Shown in pieces: positions 53,777 through 62,540 of a DNA stretch of 64,000 bases (position 1 is its first letter; every line of letters starts with the position of its first letter). The DNA lies in assembly GCF_003024605.1 (NCBI RefSeq), contig NZ_PYJQ01000011.1, positions 1 through 64,000 on the forward strand. Reading direction: 5' to 3'. The notes beneath the pieces are model-generated. The model was given only the letters and a program-made list of their open reading frames with translations, searched no databases and had not been told where the DNA came from. The stretch comes from Rhizobium sp. JAB6. GTDB taxonomy: Bacteria > Pseudomonadota > Alphaproteobacteria > Rhizobiales > Rhizobiaceae. The position numbers and the translations under genes are program-made.

Positions 53777-55548
53777 TTTACTGACGTACTGACAAACAGA
53801 AGCCCGGAGTCGCGGCGGTCGACCGTGCCGCCAAAGACATCCGAATAACCCATATCGAAATTGAGATTGCCGCCGGCGAGCTTGGCCCCGACTGTCCAGC
53901 CGAGCATGTCGCCGCCCGCGATCTGGTAGCGGGCCTGGCGGGCGATCCGCCCGTAATCGAGACCGACATAGGGCCTAAACTCTCCGAGGATCTTCGCCAG
54001 CTCGGCATTGTCGGCAAATGGCTGTGTCCGCCAGACGAGATCGTTGCGGATGAAGACGCCGTTATTGCCGTAAAGCATGGTCTCACGCGTGCCGCGCACG
54101 GAGGAATAGCCACCGACCGAGATCTGCTCCGCCCCGAACAGATTGTCGGGAGTATATTGCCCGGTGACGATCGAATTGATCTCGAGACGCTGATCCGCCA
54201 CCTCGAACGGCCGCGTCAGGGTGATCGTGCCCGTGAACTTGGAAAAGCGGGGATCGGCGTTGCCTGCCCCGGCATCACCGGGGGCGACCGCGTCAAAGAG
54301 ATTGAGCCCCTGGCTGTAGGAGAGATCGAAGACCCAGAGGCCGCCCAGCATGCGACGCGAATGCGAGATACCGAGATCGCCGACGGTATATTTGCGGCTG
54401 CCGACCTCGATCCTGTTGCCGAGCAGGAAATTATTGGTTTCCTTATAGGTCAGGCCGCTGTTGAAGGTGGTGATCGAATCCTTGTCGCGGAAGATCACCC
54501 GATCGGCGCCGACGCCGACCTGCTTGCTGTCTCCCGATGTCTGCAGCGTGCCGAAATTGCCCGGAACCGAGCTATCATATTCGTACCAGGAGCCATTGGC
54601 GGAAAAGGTCCAATAGCCGTAGGGCACGCTGACATTGCCGGAATAGCTGTTGCTCTTGCCATGACCATCCTTGTGCCAGGGATAATCGGGGCCGGTATGC
54701 TCGTAGCCGAAATTCCACTGGTCGTTGATGCCGAAAAGATTGTCGTAGCCTAGCGAGGCCGAGGATTTGGAATAGCCGGTCTGTTCTTGACCCAGATTGC
54801 TGTTGCCGAATGAGAGGTGCCAGGGGTGGCTGGGCTTGTTCTCGATATTGAGGATCGAGGTGCCGTCCGTCTTTCCGGGCAGCATCGCCGTCTTGGCGTT
54901 GTTGGAGGTCAGGCGATTGATCTGGTCGAGGCCCTGCTCGATATCGCGCAGATTGGTGATCTCGCCCTTCATGCCGGGAAAGGCCGTAGCGATCACGCCA
55001 GAGCCTGCCGCCGGTTTACCGTTGATATAGATATCGGCAAGGGTGCCCTCGACGGCAACGAGGCGCAGCACCTTGGTCTTGGCGATATCCTGCGCCGGCA
55101 CATAGACGCGAGAGCTGACAAACCCTTTGTCGAGATAGAGATGCGTCAGGTCGCGCAGTAGCGCATTGATCTCGCCGACGCCCACACAGCGGTTCGCGTA
55201 AGGAGCGGTGACCTCGTCGATCGCACCGGCAGAAAACTGCTTGACGCCCTCGACCTCGATATGGGTGATGGCAAAGCATGGCCCGGCCTCGCCGCCACCG
55301 GTCGTCGGCGGCTGCTGACCTTCGGTCGCAGAGGGCTTCGGCGTCATCTGACCCAAGCTCTGCAGCCGCTGCTGTTCCGCTTCCTGCGCCTGACGGCGCG
55401 CGAAGTCGTCGTTGGGCGATTGTTGCGCGGCAGCCTGGGCCGAAACCAGGATCACCGACAGCAACGCGGCGGCAAATGCCACAAGGAATGACGACTTCGA
55501 AAAGCCCTGGCCGCTCCACGCAGGAGACGACCCTAAAGCCAGTGTCAT
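53770..55548 (-). CDS. cdiB: TpsB outer-membrane transporter (ShlB/FhaC/HecB family)
   Basis: A 592-residue two-partner secretion transporter. N-terminal signal segment (about 20-40, FLVAFAAALLSVILVSAQAA), a linker of Gln/Pro-rich residues, a POTRA-2 domain at about 91-169 (CFAITHIEVEGVKQFSAGAI; LDKGFVSSRVYVPAQDI; LRLVAVEGTL), a second POTRA region to about 230, and a 16-strand barrel with the conserved SVRGTRE loop near residue 480 and the final strand LLFVSTSVKW. It should export the TpsA protein across the outer membrane. It is second in the operon and overlaps the lipoprotein gene by seven bases. Confidence 0.93.
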   Translation of the reverse strand: MTLALGSSPAWSGQGFSKSSFLVAFAAALLSVILVSAQAAAQQSPNDDFARRQAQEAEQQRLQSLGQMTPKPSATEGQQPPTTGGGEAGPCFAITHIEVEGVKQFSAGAIDEVTAPYANRCVGVGEINALLRDLTHLYLDKGFVSSRVYVPAQDIAKTKVLRLVAVEGTLADIYINGKPAAGSGVIATAFPGMKGEITNLRDIEQGLDQINRLTSNNAKTAMLPGKTDGTSILNIENKPSHPWHLSFGNSNLGQEQTGYSKSSASLGYDNLFGINDQWNFGYEHTGPDYPWHKDGHGKSNSYSGNVSVPYGYWTFSANGSWYEYDSSVPGNFGTLQTSGDSKQVGVGADRVIFRDKDSITTFNSGLTYKETNNFLLGNRIEVGSRKYTVGDLGISHSRRMLGGLWVFDLSYSQGLNLFDAVAPGDAGAGNADPRFSKFTGTITLTRPFEVADQRLEINSIVTGQYTPDNLFGAEQISVGGYSSVRGTRETMLYGNNGVFIRNDLVWRTQPFADNAELAKILGEFRPYVGLDYGRIARQARYQIAGGDMLGWTVGAKLAGGNLNFDMGYSDVFGGTVDRRDSGLLFVSTSVKW

Positions 55549-55568
55549 GAGCTATTCCCGCCGTTCGC

Positions 55569-56243
55569 TTACTTCGAGGCGGGCTTTTGCAGTGCGTCCA
55601 GGGCCGATGACAGGCCCTTGAGGGAGAATTTGATGTTGACCTTCTGGCCATTCATCATCTGGACGTGACCGGTGCCATCCGCAGCCTTGGAAAGGGCTGC
55701 AACCATCTTGGTATCCAGCTTCTGCTGTGCCCAGCAGCCCGCCTGATTGCAGTTGCGGTAGGCAAGCTGCACGACGGGCTTGTCGCTTGCATCGATGCTG
55801 ATGCCGGCCGGCAGATACATATTGAGCGGCACCAGCGTGGTCAGCACCAGTTCACTGGCAGGCTGCTTTGCCGCCTTCTTGTCTGTTGCAGCAGGAGCCT
55901 CAACCCTGGCAACCGCCAGCGTCAAGACATTCACGTCCTGGTCGCCCTGCTTGACCGTGGCGATCTGCGCGACTTCGCAGCTCTCCGCTGCAGCGCCATC
56001 CGCGGCCTTGCCATCGATGCAGCGATAGTACCAGTCGTCGAACTTCTGAACTCGGGCCTGAGGCGCGGGCTGCTGTTCGCTTGCCTGCGGAGCTGTAGCC
56101 TGGGCGGCTCCGCTGCTCGTAGTCGTATTTGCGGCCGGAGCGGGCTGCTCCTGCGCCGCCGCACAAAATGCAAGCAACGCCGAAGAAAGGAAAACCGCTG
56201 AAGTTAGGGTCTTGAAGGAAAGGGTCTTATTGGCGGGGAACAT
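55569..56243 (-). CDS. IalB-family protein (invasion-associated locus B)
   Basis: A 224-residue periplasmic protein of the IalB family. Signal peptide at 1-31 (AVFLSSALLAFCAAAQEQ), a Pro/Ala/Gln-rich linker to about 62, then the IalB domain: KFDDWYYRCIDGKAADGAAA, CEVAQIATVKQG, PLNMYLPAGISI, and two late cysteines in AYRNCNQAGCWAQQKL, forming four conserved Cys. IalB proteins occur in Bartonella, Brucella and rhizobia as envelope proteins of unclear function. It heads the TPS operon here, 20 bases before tpsB, which is unusual for the family. Confidence 0.9.
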   Translation of the reverse strand: MFPANKTLSFKTLTSAVFLSSALLAFCAAAQEQPAPAANTTTSSGAAQATAPQASEQQPAPQARVQKFDDWYYRCIDGKAADGAAAESCEVAQIATVKQGDQDVNVLTLAVARVEAPAATDKKAAKQPASELVLTTLVPLNMYLPAGISIDASDKPVVQLAYRNCNQAGCWAQQKLDTKMVAALSKAADGTGHVQMMNGQKVNIKFSLKGLSSALDALQKPASK

Positions 56244-56554
56244 ACGAATTACCCAAAGTCAAAGCCATACGCTTGGGCAAGGCGTACCTTGCTCAATCGG
56301 CATGTCGGTCAAAAATCAGGAAGATTCACCACAGGGTGGCGTAGCCGATCATGGGCCTGATCCGCTCAATAGCAGATTTCTAAAAAAGTACAGCAAAAAG
56401 TAGCAATAACATGGGTGTCTCACACGCTCGTTTTCAGATATGCGTGTAAAATCTGCAACACCGACGTTCAGCAATTGAATAAAATTGTCTTTGGCTCTCT
56501 CTCTGGATTAGAACCGGCGATACTGCTCGTAGTCACGCGATAATGTTTTAAAGA
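56244..56554. other. Intergenic region upstream of the TPS operon
   Basis: No gene is recognised in this stretch; it must hold the promoter of the ialB-tpsB-tpsA operon. I see no strong hairpin. On its right side the ParE-like fragment ends. Confidence 0.5.
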
Positions 56555-56865
56555 TCATTCGTTCAGACGATCAGCCAAACGCCTCATGAGATCCATCCGT
56601 TCGTGAAAAATCGCCACGATCAGGGCTGGCGCATCCTCGCGAGGCAGACAAAAGATATAGTGGTGTTCGCAACGCGCCATCCGTAAGGCCGGATAAAGGG
56701 CGCTCATATCCTTAAAAGGACCTTTGCCCTCGGCAAGGTTTGTGATCCCTCGCTCCAAAGCTGAAGTATATTGGCGTACTTGGGCGGCACCCATTGCGCG
56801 CCCGTGTATCGGATTACCGAACGTAGATCAGATTCCGCCTCTGCGGTAAGAACATAGGCCGTCAA
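56555..56865 (-). pseudogene. ParE/RelE-type toxin, frameshifted
   Basis: A ParE-like toxin gene in two frames. From TTG at 56865, which overlaps the antitoxin stop (TTGA), the frame reads AYVLTAEAESDLRSVIRYTG, then AQW. From there a single missing base in a G-run (three Gs where four are needed, near 56793) shifts the rest, which continues in the next frame as AAQVRQYTSALERGITNLAE to FHERMDLMRRLADRLNE. Adding one base gives 103 residues, the normal length. The toxin is thus probably inactive, unless slippage on the G-run rescues it. Confidence 0.8.
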
Positions 56866-57113
56866 GCACGATCCTCGGCGATCTCCTCTTCAAGGATATC
56901 ATTTACAGTTTTGGTCGACAGTTTTCCGGCAACCCCGCCATTGATGCGTGTGTTCATCATCGCCTTCAACTCTTCCCAGGCTCGTTCTCCATCGGTATCA
57001 CCCGGAAAAAGCCGCTCAAGTGCATACTGCTTGATTGTCTTGCCCTGCAAAGCGGCCAATGCCTTTAGGCTTTGATGTTGCTGGTCCGTTATATCGATTG
57101 TTAATCGGCTCAT
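56862..57113 (-). CDS. Antitoxin of the ParE-like module
   Basis: An 83-residue antitoxin: SRLTIDITDQQHQSLKALAA (ribbon-helix-helix, expected to bind the operator), then a C-terminal tail (TKTVNDILEEEIAEDRA) that would wrap the toxin. The start at 57113 is the natural one; 13 codons upstream are open but would not belong to the ribbon fold. Its stop overlaps the toxin start. It looks intact, although its toxin partner is frameshifted. Confidence 0.8.
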   Translation of the reverse strand: MSRLTIDITDQQHQSLKALAALQGKTIKQYALERLFPGDTDGERAWEELKAMMNTRINGGVAGKLSTKTVNDILEEEIAEDRA

Positions 57114-57269
57114 CCCAACGCGCTCCTGAACTTCGAAGACCCACATTAGCACATATGTGGGTATGTGGCCATCGCGAAAACTTGCTTATGCCTGCCGGCA
57201 TAGGCCGGACGACATTCGATTGGCTTCTCTGGATCTGACACAACGACTTATTCGTCCGCTCAGCTAGGC

Positions 57270-57563
57270 CTAAACTGAATCGCCGACCCAGTCTTCATGT
57301 CCATGGCGTATTCGGATCACGAAAACTGCTCCGCCCTCCTCAATCCGATAGACAATAGGATGGGCTTTGAAAGGATGAATTCTGACCGGCGGCGAAATCT
57401 CTTACCGCTCACGAGCCATTCGCGGGTTGGCAGCGATTAGATCAAGCACAGCAAACAAGTCATCATGGTAACGTCTAGCCTGAGCGGTTCCAAACATGCA
57501 TACGCCTTGTTCGGCGATCGCAATAATGTCCTCTTCCGCTTCAACTGAAAGGCTGAAACGCAT
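57270..57563 (-). pseudogene. parE: ParE toxin with an in-frame stop
   Basis: Reading RFSLSVEAEEDIIAIAEQGV, then ARRYHDDLFAVLDLIAANPR and ARER, then TAA at codon 54 (57402-57404), then EISPPVRIHPFKAHPIVYRI and HEDWVGDSV to a stop at 57270. Both halves match ParE proteins in the same frame, so a point mutation has truncated the toxin. The second half holds residues needed for gyrase inhibition in the family. The ATG overlaps the stop of the antitoxin (TAATG). Confidence 0.85.
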
Positions 57564-57817
57564 TACCTGTCGCCGCGCGTCGTTTCTCCGCGCTCGAAGG
57601 CCGCAGCAAAGAGTTCATTCTTCGATCGGCTGCCGACGCCGCTTTTAAGACCGTCATCAACAAAACGCTGCATGGCGGCAATCTTATCGCTACGGGCTTG
57701 GTCCCTACGAATTAAGTCGCGGACATAATCACTAGCATTCGAATATCGCCCGGTCTTTGCTTGCGCTTCGACCCAATCTTTCATCCGGTCGGGAAGAGAT
57801 ACATTCATCGTCGCCAT
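57563..57817 (-). CDS. parD: ParD-family antitoxin
   Basis: An 84-residue ParD antitoxin: MATMNVSLPDRMKDWVEAQA, TGRYSNASDYVRDLIRRDQ (the ribbon-helix-helix and first helix typical of ParD), then a charged tail. Four codons upstream there is another ATG, but MATMNVSLP is the usual beginning. It is intact and overlaps the broken parE gene. It would still repress its own promoter and could neutralise related ParE toxins from elsewhere. Confidence 0.9.
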   Translation of the reverse strand: MATMNVSLPDRMKDWVEAQAKTGRYSNASDYVRDLIRRDQARSDKIAAMQRFVDDGLKSGVGSRSKNELFAAAFERGETTRGDR

Positions 57818-57829
57818 TCGGGCCTCCAT

Positions 57830-58589
57830 AGTGCCAGCAGGTTACGTGATGTTGGCAAAGTTTATCAAACCGACAGCTGCTAATCGGCAGCCAATTTGGT
57901 TGCGCTCCAGCCGCCGGGGGTTGAACCCCGGCTTCGGCCGGCTAGGGAACCGGCACTCCTGGTGGAAATGTCTTTGTTCCAAAGGAGCTCAGCTGAGAGT
58001 GGTTCGAAAGAGCATTTCCAGCGAGGGCGCATGTACGCAATGACCCGCGCGCCAAACGCAACGATGATGCAGATATTGATTTTCGCATGCAAAAGTATCG
58101 ACTTCTTATGAGGTGCGCGCCTGCGCACGACAAGTAAACCCTCGCCAACTGTTATTCCCCATTATGACGAAACTGCTGCTGATTTTCGCTGGATTAACGG
58201 CGTTCGCGGCAGTCGCTCTTTCGTCAATCAACTGAGATTCAAAGAAGCATTTTTAGCGGGAAACTGGATCGCTCATTGCCTGTGCAAGGTATCGATCTTC
58301 ATTGACTATCCCCCATTGGCTGAAGATTTGAGGCCGTCGCCGGTCAGCGTCTTCGGCGCTTTAAGGAAAATAGCGCTCGCGGGATTTGTGGTGGGACGCC
58401 CAGAAGGCGGACCATGACTCGCAAAGATCAGCTGAATTTCGGACGTGGCGTGCGGGGAAATTGAGGGCGTTGTGTACACGCACGCTCTCTGAGGCGCGGA
58501 CCGAACGACATGAATGACCCGCGCGGTTGCCGACAACTTCAGGTGCGGCCTGCAATGTCTCATGTAGGCGTCATCTGAAATTGAATGTA
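57830..58589. other. Gene-poor stretch with a hairpin and a tiny ORF
   Basis: No recognised gene. A strong hairpin with 7-base GC arms (GCCGGGG-GTTGAA-CCCCGGC) is at 57913-57932. An ORF of 23 codons at 58164-58235 (MTKLLLIFAGLTAFAAVAL, then a stop) looks like a signal peptide or tiny membrane peptide; evidence is too thin for a gene call. The rest shows only chance frames. Confidence 0.35.
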
Positions 58590-59252
58590 TCATCTCTCGG
58601 CTTTGAAGGTGCGGCCGAGATCTGTCCCGGTGCCGAAATAATGTCGAAACACGTAAAACAGCGGGCTCCATCTGCCGGTATCGATATGGTTGGTGTTAGC
58701 GACAACGATATCCTTGTGCGCGTGGACGCGAAGGACCTTCGCTTCGACGATGGAGAAGGCTTCGGCCCGCTCCGAGGGCCATTCCGCGCCGGGAGCATGC
58801 GCCGCCACCACCTCCGCCTCGAACTGGATCGGACATTCTGCAATGCGCAACGGCCGCACGAGATCGGCTGGCTGCGGTGTAAAGCCGCCCACATCGAATT
58901 TATCGGCCTCGAAACGATAACCGATCTTTTCCTTGTGCGGGGGAACGGGATCGCGGCCCGTGGTCGGCGCGATCATCTCGACTTTCGGCCACAGTTCCGG
59001 CGACGGAAAATTCAGCACGAGCTGAGGCTCGCGCAACAGATTTTCCCGCCCCTTACTGGTCGATGTCAGGCCGAGAACGACACGGTCATATAAGGTCCAA
59101 ACCGAGGACATCGGCGAGATATTCGTCGTGCCGTCAGGATTAAGGCTCGTAATCAGCACGACGGGAGTGCCGATATAAAGCACGCTCGGCTTGATTTCGA
59201 TATGCTCGCGATCGCTCTCGGCTGCGTTGAATTCGGCTGCGTTCGTCAACAT
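58590..59252 (-). CDS. Flavin reductase-like protein
   Basis: A 220-residue FMN-binding split-barrel protein of the flavin reductase family, which reduces flavin or handles FMN-linked substrates in the cytosol. Seen: SVLYIGTPVVLITSLNPDGT, ISPMSSVWTLYDRVVLGLTS (FMN contact) and the LVLNFPSPELW region. The start at 59252 has a near-perfect AAAGGAGG; the frame is open 33 codons further upstream but without any such site. The gene stands alone, next to the HxlR regulator, which is transcribed in the same direction. Confidence 0.82.
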   Translation of the reverse strand: MLTNAAEFNAAESDREHIEIKPSVLYIGTPVVLITSLNPDGTTNISPMSSVWTLYDRVVLGLTSTSKGRENLLREPQLVLNFPSPELWPKVEMIAPTTGRDPVPPHKEKIGYRFEADKFDVGGFTPQPADLVRPLRIAECPIQFEAEVVAAHAPGAEWPSERAEAFSIVEAKVLRVHAHKDIVVANTNHIDTGRWSPLFYVFRHYFGTGTDLGRTFKAER

Positions 59253-59469
59253 GGCAAACCCTCCTTTGAGAGTTTCAGTGTAGCCGACATGAGCCTGCAA
59301 TAGTTCGGCCACGATCGAACTATTGCTCGAAGGCAGGCGCGCCAGCCTCATCCCTCAGGCAACCCACGAACGGCGCTGATCCCCTTCTCTTCCTCTCGCT
59401 TGTGCGCAAGCGTGGTCCGGCCGCCTAGTAAACTCCAATGAAGGACTTGCAAGATTTTCGCCGGCTGAT

Positions 59470-59934
59470 TTATTCGCGCTCGCCCACGGGCGGCGGCACT
59501 ATGATCACCGTATCCTCCGCCATAAGCATCCGCCCATCATGCGCCCGCAGTTCCAGCCGGCGCACCGGCAGCTTTGTCGCTCTGTCGACCAGCGTCACAT
59601 GCGGCTCATTGGGCTCGAAGAAGAAATCTTCGCCCCATTGGCGAAGCGCGACCAGCAGCGGAAACAGGCCCTGCCCCTTCTGCGTGAGCACATATTCCTG
59701 ATAGGGGCTGCCATCTGAGGCCGGCACGGTATCCATGATGCCGTGGGCGACGAGATTGCGCAGGCGGGCCGAGAGGATGTTCTTGGCAAGTCCCAGGCTC
59801 TTCTGAAATTCGCCGAACCGGCGCAGCCCATCGAAAGCATCCCGGATAATCAGCAGCGACCACCAGTCGCCGATCGCATCCAGCGGCCGCGCCACCCCGC
59901 ACATCGAATCCTTGTGACTCACTCTTTTGGCCAT
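59470..59934 (-). CDS. HxlR-family transcriptional regulator
   Basis: A 154-residue HxlR regulator. The winged helix spans about residues 15-100: the conserved CGVARPLDAIGDWWSLLIIR start with Cys, then FGEFQKSLGLAKNILSARL (recognition helix) and QEYVLTQKGQGLFPLLVAL. The N-terminal ATG at 59934 fits the family; longer frames to 59997 would add a basic tail absent in relatives. HxlR proteins sense electrophiles or redox changes through this Cys or bind small effectors. It is divergent from the haloalkane dehalogenase-like gene with duplicated operator-like sites between them, so it is the likely regulator of that gene. Confidence 0.9.
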   Translation of the reverse strand: MAKRVSHKDSMCGVARPLDAIGDWWSLLIIRDAFDGLRRFGEFQKSLGLAKNILSARLRNLVAHGIMDTVPASDGSPYQEYVLTQKGQGLFPLLVALRQWGEDFFFEPNEPHVTLVDRATKLPVRRLELRAHDGRMLMAEDTVIIVPPPVGERE

Positions 59935-60011
59935 GCCGCCGTGCCCTCGCCCGTTTTCACGTCTGCCGTCAGGACCGCGATCAAGCGGCCGTATCATCAG
60001 CTTAATATATC

Positions 60012-60063
60012 GGTTGCAAACTAAAACTACAAGAGATACTGAAACTTGGTTTCAAATTAAAAC
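60012..60063. promoter_or_regulatory. Duplicated operator-like site for the HxlR regulator
   Basis: GGTTGCAAACTAAAAC (60012-60027) and GGTTTCAAATTAAAAC (60048-60063) agree in 14 of 16 bases and repeat head to tail at 36 bases start to start. They sit between hxlR and the hydrolase gene, the second copy 19 bases before its start. HxlR regulators bind such repeated sites in their divergent promoters. Confidence 0.6.
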
Positions 60064-60081
60064 CACGTTAGGAGAACAACT

Positions 60082-61002
60082 ATGATTCCTGCCAATGAAA
60101 CATTCGCCGGCACATTCCCCTTCGCACCACATTTCACCGAGGCACCCGGCTTCCGGATGCATTATGTCGATGAAGGACCTCGTGATGGCGAGGTTATCCT
60201 ATGCCTGCATGGGGAGCCGACCTGGGGTTATCTGTTTCGCCATCTCATCTCGACGTTGAGCCGAACGCATCGTGTCGTCGTTCCCGACCACATGGGCTTT
60301 GGCAAAAGCGAAACGCCTGAAGGACGCAGCTATTGGCTGCAGGATCACATTGCCAATCTGGAGGCTTTCGTGCTCGCGCTCGGCCTCATGGATATCACGC
60401 TCGTGATGCATGATTTCGGCGGCCCTGTGGGCATGGGACTTGCCGCCCGTCATCCTGAGCGTGTCGGCCGCATCATCTCGGCAAATGGGCCAACGCCCTT
60501 CGGTCAGCCCGACAGTATGGAGCGAGGTGTGGCAAATGCCGCCGTGTCCCCATGGTTTCAATGGATCCTCAAGGCCGAAGCCGATGGCACACTGGAGCCG
60601 GTGCTCAACAATCTCGGCTACAATATTCTCAGCACGCTCAAGCTCAACGGCTTTGAAAATAACGCCATCATCACCGATACCTGGCTCGAAGCCTATGGCA
60701 CGCCTTTTGCCACAGCGGCCGAGTGCCTCGGCGCGCTCGGCTGGGCCAAGGGCTTTGCGACCGGCGCCCATCAATTCGAGGTACCCGATGCGTCCGCCGA
60801 GCGCATCATCCGTGGCAACCCGGCGATCGCCATTTGGGGCGAGGCGGACAGGACGCTACATGCGGAGCACTTCCTGCCGCTCTTTTCCGCCCTCTTCCCC
60901 TCGGCGCCCATCGAGCGCCTCCTAGGCGTCAGCCATTATTGCTTCGAAGACGCGCCGGAAACCATCTCGGACCTGATCGCGGATTTTCTGCGACGCAGCT
61001 AG
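60082..61002 (+). CDS. Haloalkane dehalogenase-like alpha/beta hydrolase
   Basis: A 306-residue alpha/beta hydrolase close to haloalkane dehalogenases: the oxyanion motif CLHGEPTWGYLFRHLI (HGEPTW), VPDHMGFGKSETP, the nucleophile elbow VMHDFGGPVGMGLA with Asp as nucleophile, the lid domain at about 140-220, and the catalytic GVSHYCFEDAPE His near the C-terminus. Asp instead of Ser distinguishes dehalogenases from esterases. Start at 60082 has TTAGGAG nine bases ahead. It is divergent from the HxlR regulator, which suggests induction by a substrate or by electrophilic products. Confidence 0.85.
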   Translation: MIPANETFAGTFPFAPHFTEAPGFRMHYVDEGPRDGEVILCLHGEPTWGYLFRHLISTLSRTHRVVVPDHMGFGKSETPEGRSYWLQDHIANLEAFVLALGLMDITLVMHDFGGPVGMGLAARHPERVGRIISANGPTPFGQPDSMERGVANAAVSPWFQWILKAEADGTLEPVLNNLGYNILSTLKLNGFENNAIITDTWLEAYGTPFATAAECLGALGWAKGFATGAHQFEVPDASAERIIRGNPAIAIWGEADRTLHAEHFLPLFSALFPSAPIERLLGVSHYCFEDAPETISDLIADFLRRS

Positions 61003-61209
61003 GCTGCACGATCTAAAAAATCGAAACAAAGGAGCGGAGCGCCGCCCGCTCCGGCGGCCGGCGATGCCGTACCGGCACAGCCTCTTTCACCATAGCGGAT
61101 CTCGCTAACCACAAGCCGGCAGATACGGAACTTGGCAGCTGGCCGATTGACATTCGTTATCGTTGTGACACCGTTGCACATGGTTGCCGACCCACCGTCC
61201 CGAGGCAAA

Positions 61210-61605
61210 ATGACAAAGCGATCGCAAGCCGTTATCACTACAGCCGAAGAGCACCCGCGCGACGGATGGAGCGACCCCGTCCACGGCTTCATCTCCTGGC
61301 ACACGCTGCTGAGCAACGACATCACCCCCACTGACAGCATGAGCGCCGGCATCGCTGAACTTGCGCCCGGCGGCGAGCTGAAACCGCATCGCCACGACCC
61401 CTCGGAAATCTACTTCATCTTCGAAGGAACCGGCATCGTCCGGATCGACGGCGAGGAAACCACGGTCAAGGCTGGCACGACAGTCTTCATCCCCGGCAAC
61501 GCCGAACACGGCATCCGCAACGAATCGCCAGCCAATTTGAAATTTTTCTATGTGTTTCCGACGGGGTCGTTTGCTGACGTGGTCTACCGGTTTCGGGAGG
61601 ATTGA
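61210..61605 (+). CDS. Small cupin-domain protein
   Basis: A 131-residue single-domain cupin. Metal-binding motif 1 (LKPHRHDPSEIYFIFEGTG) and motif 2 (FIPGNAEHGIRN) are both present, so it probably binds a divalent metal. The ATG at 61210 has GAGG near; the open frame reaches back to 61132 but with no ribosome-binding site. Its function could be sugar or small-molecule isomerisation or oxygenation. It stands alone, 207 bases after the hydrolase gene. Confidence 0.75.
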   Translation: MTKRSQAVITTAEEHPRDGWSDPVHGFISWHTLLSNDITPTDSMSAGIAELAPGGELKPHRHDPSEIYFIFEGTGIVRIDGEETTVKAGTTVFIPGNAEHGIRNESPANLKFFYVFPTGSFADVVYRFRED

Positions 61606-62153
61606 TGTTTGTTGAGCCGGCTTTCAGCGAATCTGCTTGCTCGATAGTGGCCTGCAACAAAGGCCAAAATGGCGGAGACGGTTCTCAAAGAATTCGATTA
61701 CTTCCTCAGGGCGCAGCTTTTTGTTGAACGTCTTCCTGCCGCAGGAGACTCCAACCTCTCTGGAAATAGGTCCGCCAGAAAACCCATCGTAGGTGGTGAC
61801 TTTTCGAGCTCCGGGCTCGCTTTTGCCTCTTGCGACAGGCGTGTCGATCAGAGTTCCCGGATTGGGTATGCGGCCGCTCGCCCCTTCGACTTAGCAAGTT
61901 AGCAATCGATCTGTTCGCGGCAGCGAATTCCTTGAAAACCTCGATGGGTTCCTAAGCCATTAGCAATGTCAGATCGGGAAGCTGATAGGACGGATTTAAT
62001 ATGTACGGCTCGATAAGTTAAAAGAACTCGATTTCTTTAACATTTCCGTCGCAACGTGTTAAATCCGCATCCATGGTTATCAGTGCGAGGCAACCACCAC
62101 GCGCGATACCTAGATTTCAAAAACCTTGTTTTTGACGAACTGAGAAGATGAAG
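61606..62153. other. Intergenic region, no convincing gene
   Basis: Short frames occur on both strands at about 61670-61900 but have no family signature and overlap each other. I see no hairpin or repeat worth naming. Confidence 0.5.
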
Positions 62154-62205
62154 AACTTCCCGATCGGGGTGATTTTGACGCCCTCACCACCGCACTTCCC
62201 GATCG
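62154..62205. promoter_or_regulatory. Direct repeats upstream of hipB, candidate operator
   Basis: ACTTCCCGATCGG occurs twice, at 62154-62166 and 62193-62205, 39 bases apart start to start and about 60 bases before the hipB ATG. HipB-type antitoxins repress their own promoters through repeated sites, so these may be its operators. Confidence 0.5.
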
Positions 62206-62267
62206 GTAAGAATTGCATTGTTTTGGGAGAAACTTCCTGTACGATAAGCCGATTCAGGAGATGTTCG

Positions 62268-62540
62268 ATGTACAGGTCTGCACGGGATTTCGGCGCCGCC
62301 GTTCGAGAGAAACGCAAAGCCCGGGGCTGGACCCAGACCGAGCTTGCCGCTCGCTCCGGCACGGGCGAGCGCTTCATCGTAGAACTCGAATCTGGCAAGC
62401 CAAGCTGCCAGCTCGAAAAATCCCTGGTCGTGGCACGCACCGTGGGGATCGAGATCGGTGACCTCAAGACGGTCCGATCTGTTCCGGCATCATCGGATGA
62501 TGGCCTCAACTTCCTTCCGACCTTCGGGGATGGTCGATGA
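62268..62540 (+). CDS. hipB: HipB-like helix-turn-helix antitoxin
   Basis: A 90-residue HipB-type protein. The XRE helix-turn-helix is at about residues 10-65: DFGAAVREKRKARGWTQTEL, AARSGTGERFIVELESGKP (recognition helix) and EKSLVVARTVGIEIGDL. In hipBA modules it neutralises the HipA kinase and represses the operon. The ATG at 62268 begins the conserved YRSARDFG start; upstream frame is open to 62148 without a ribosome-binding site. Its HipA partner downstream is broken. Confidence 0.85.
   Translation: MYRSARDFGAAVREKRKARGWTQTELAARSGTGERFIVELESGKPSCQLEKSLVVARTVGIEIGDLKTVRSVPASSDDGLNFLPTFGDGR

Noticed and set aside
57890..57990. tRNA-like folding around GGGGTTCAACCCC on the minus strand
   Set aside because: No acceptor stem, no proper T-stem with the loop in place and no CCA; I treat it as a GC-rich hairpin.
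58306..58671. A 121-codon minus-strand ORF partly overlapping the flavin reductase end
   Set aside because: Composition is not protein-like, no start signal, and it overlaps a well-supported gene.
61669..61902. Overlapping short ORFs on both strands
   Set aside because: No family signature or ribosome-binding site on either strand.
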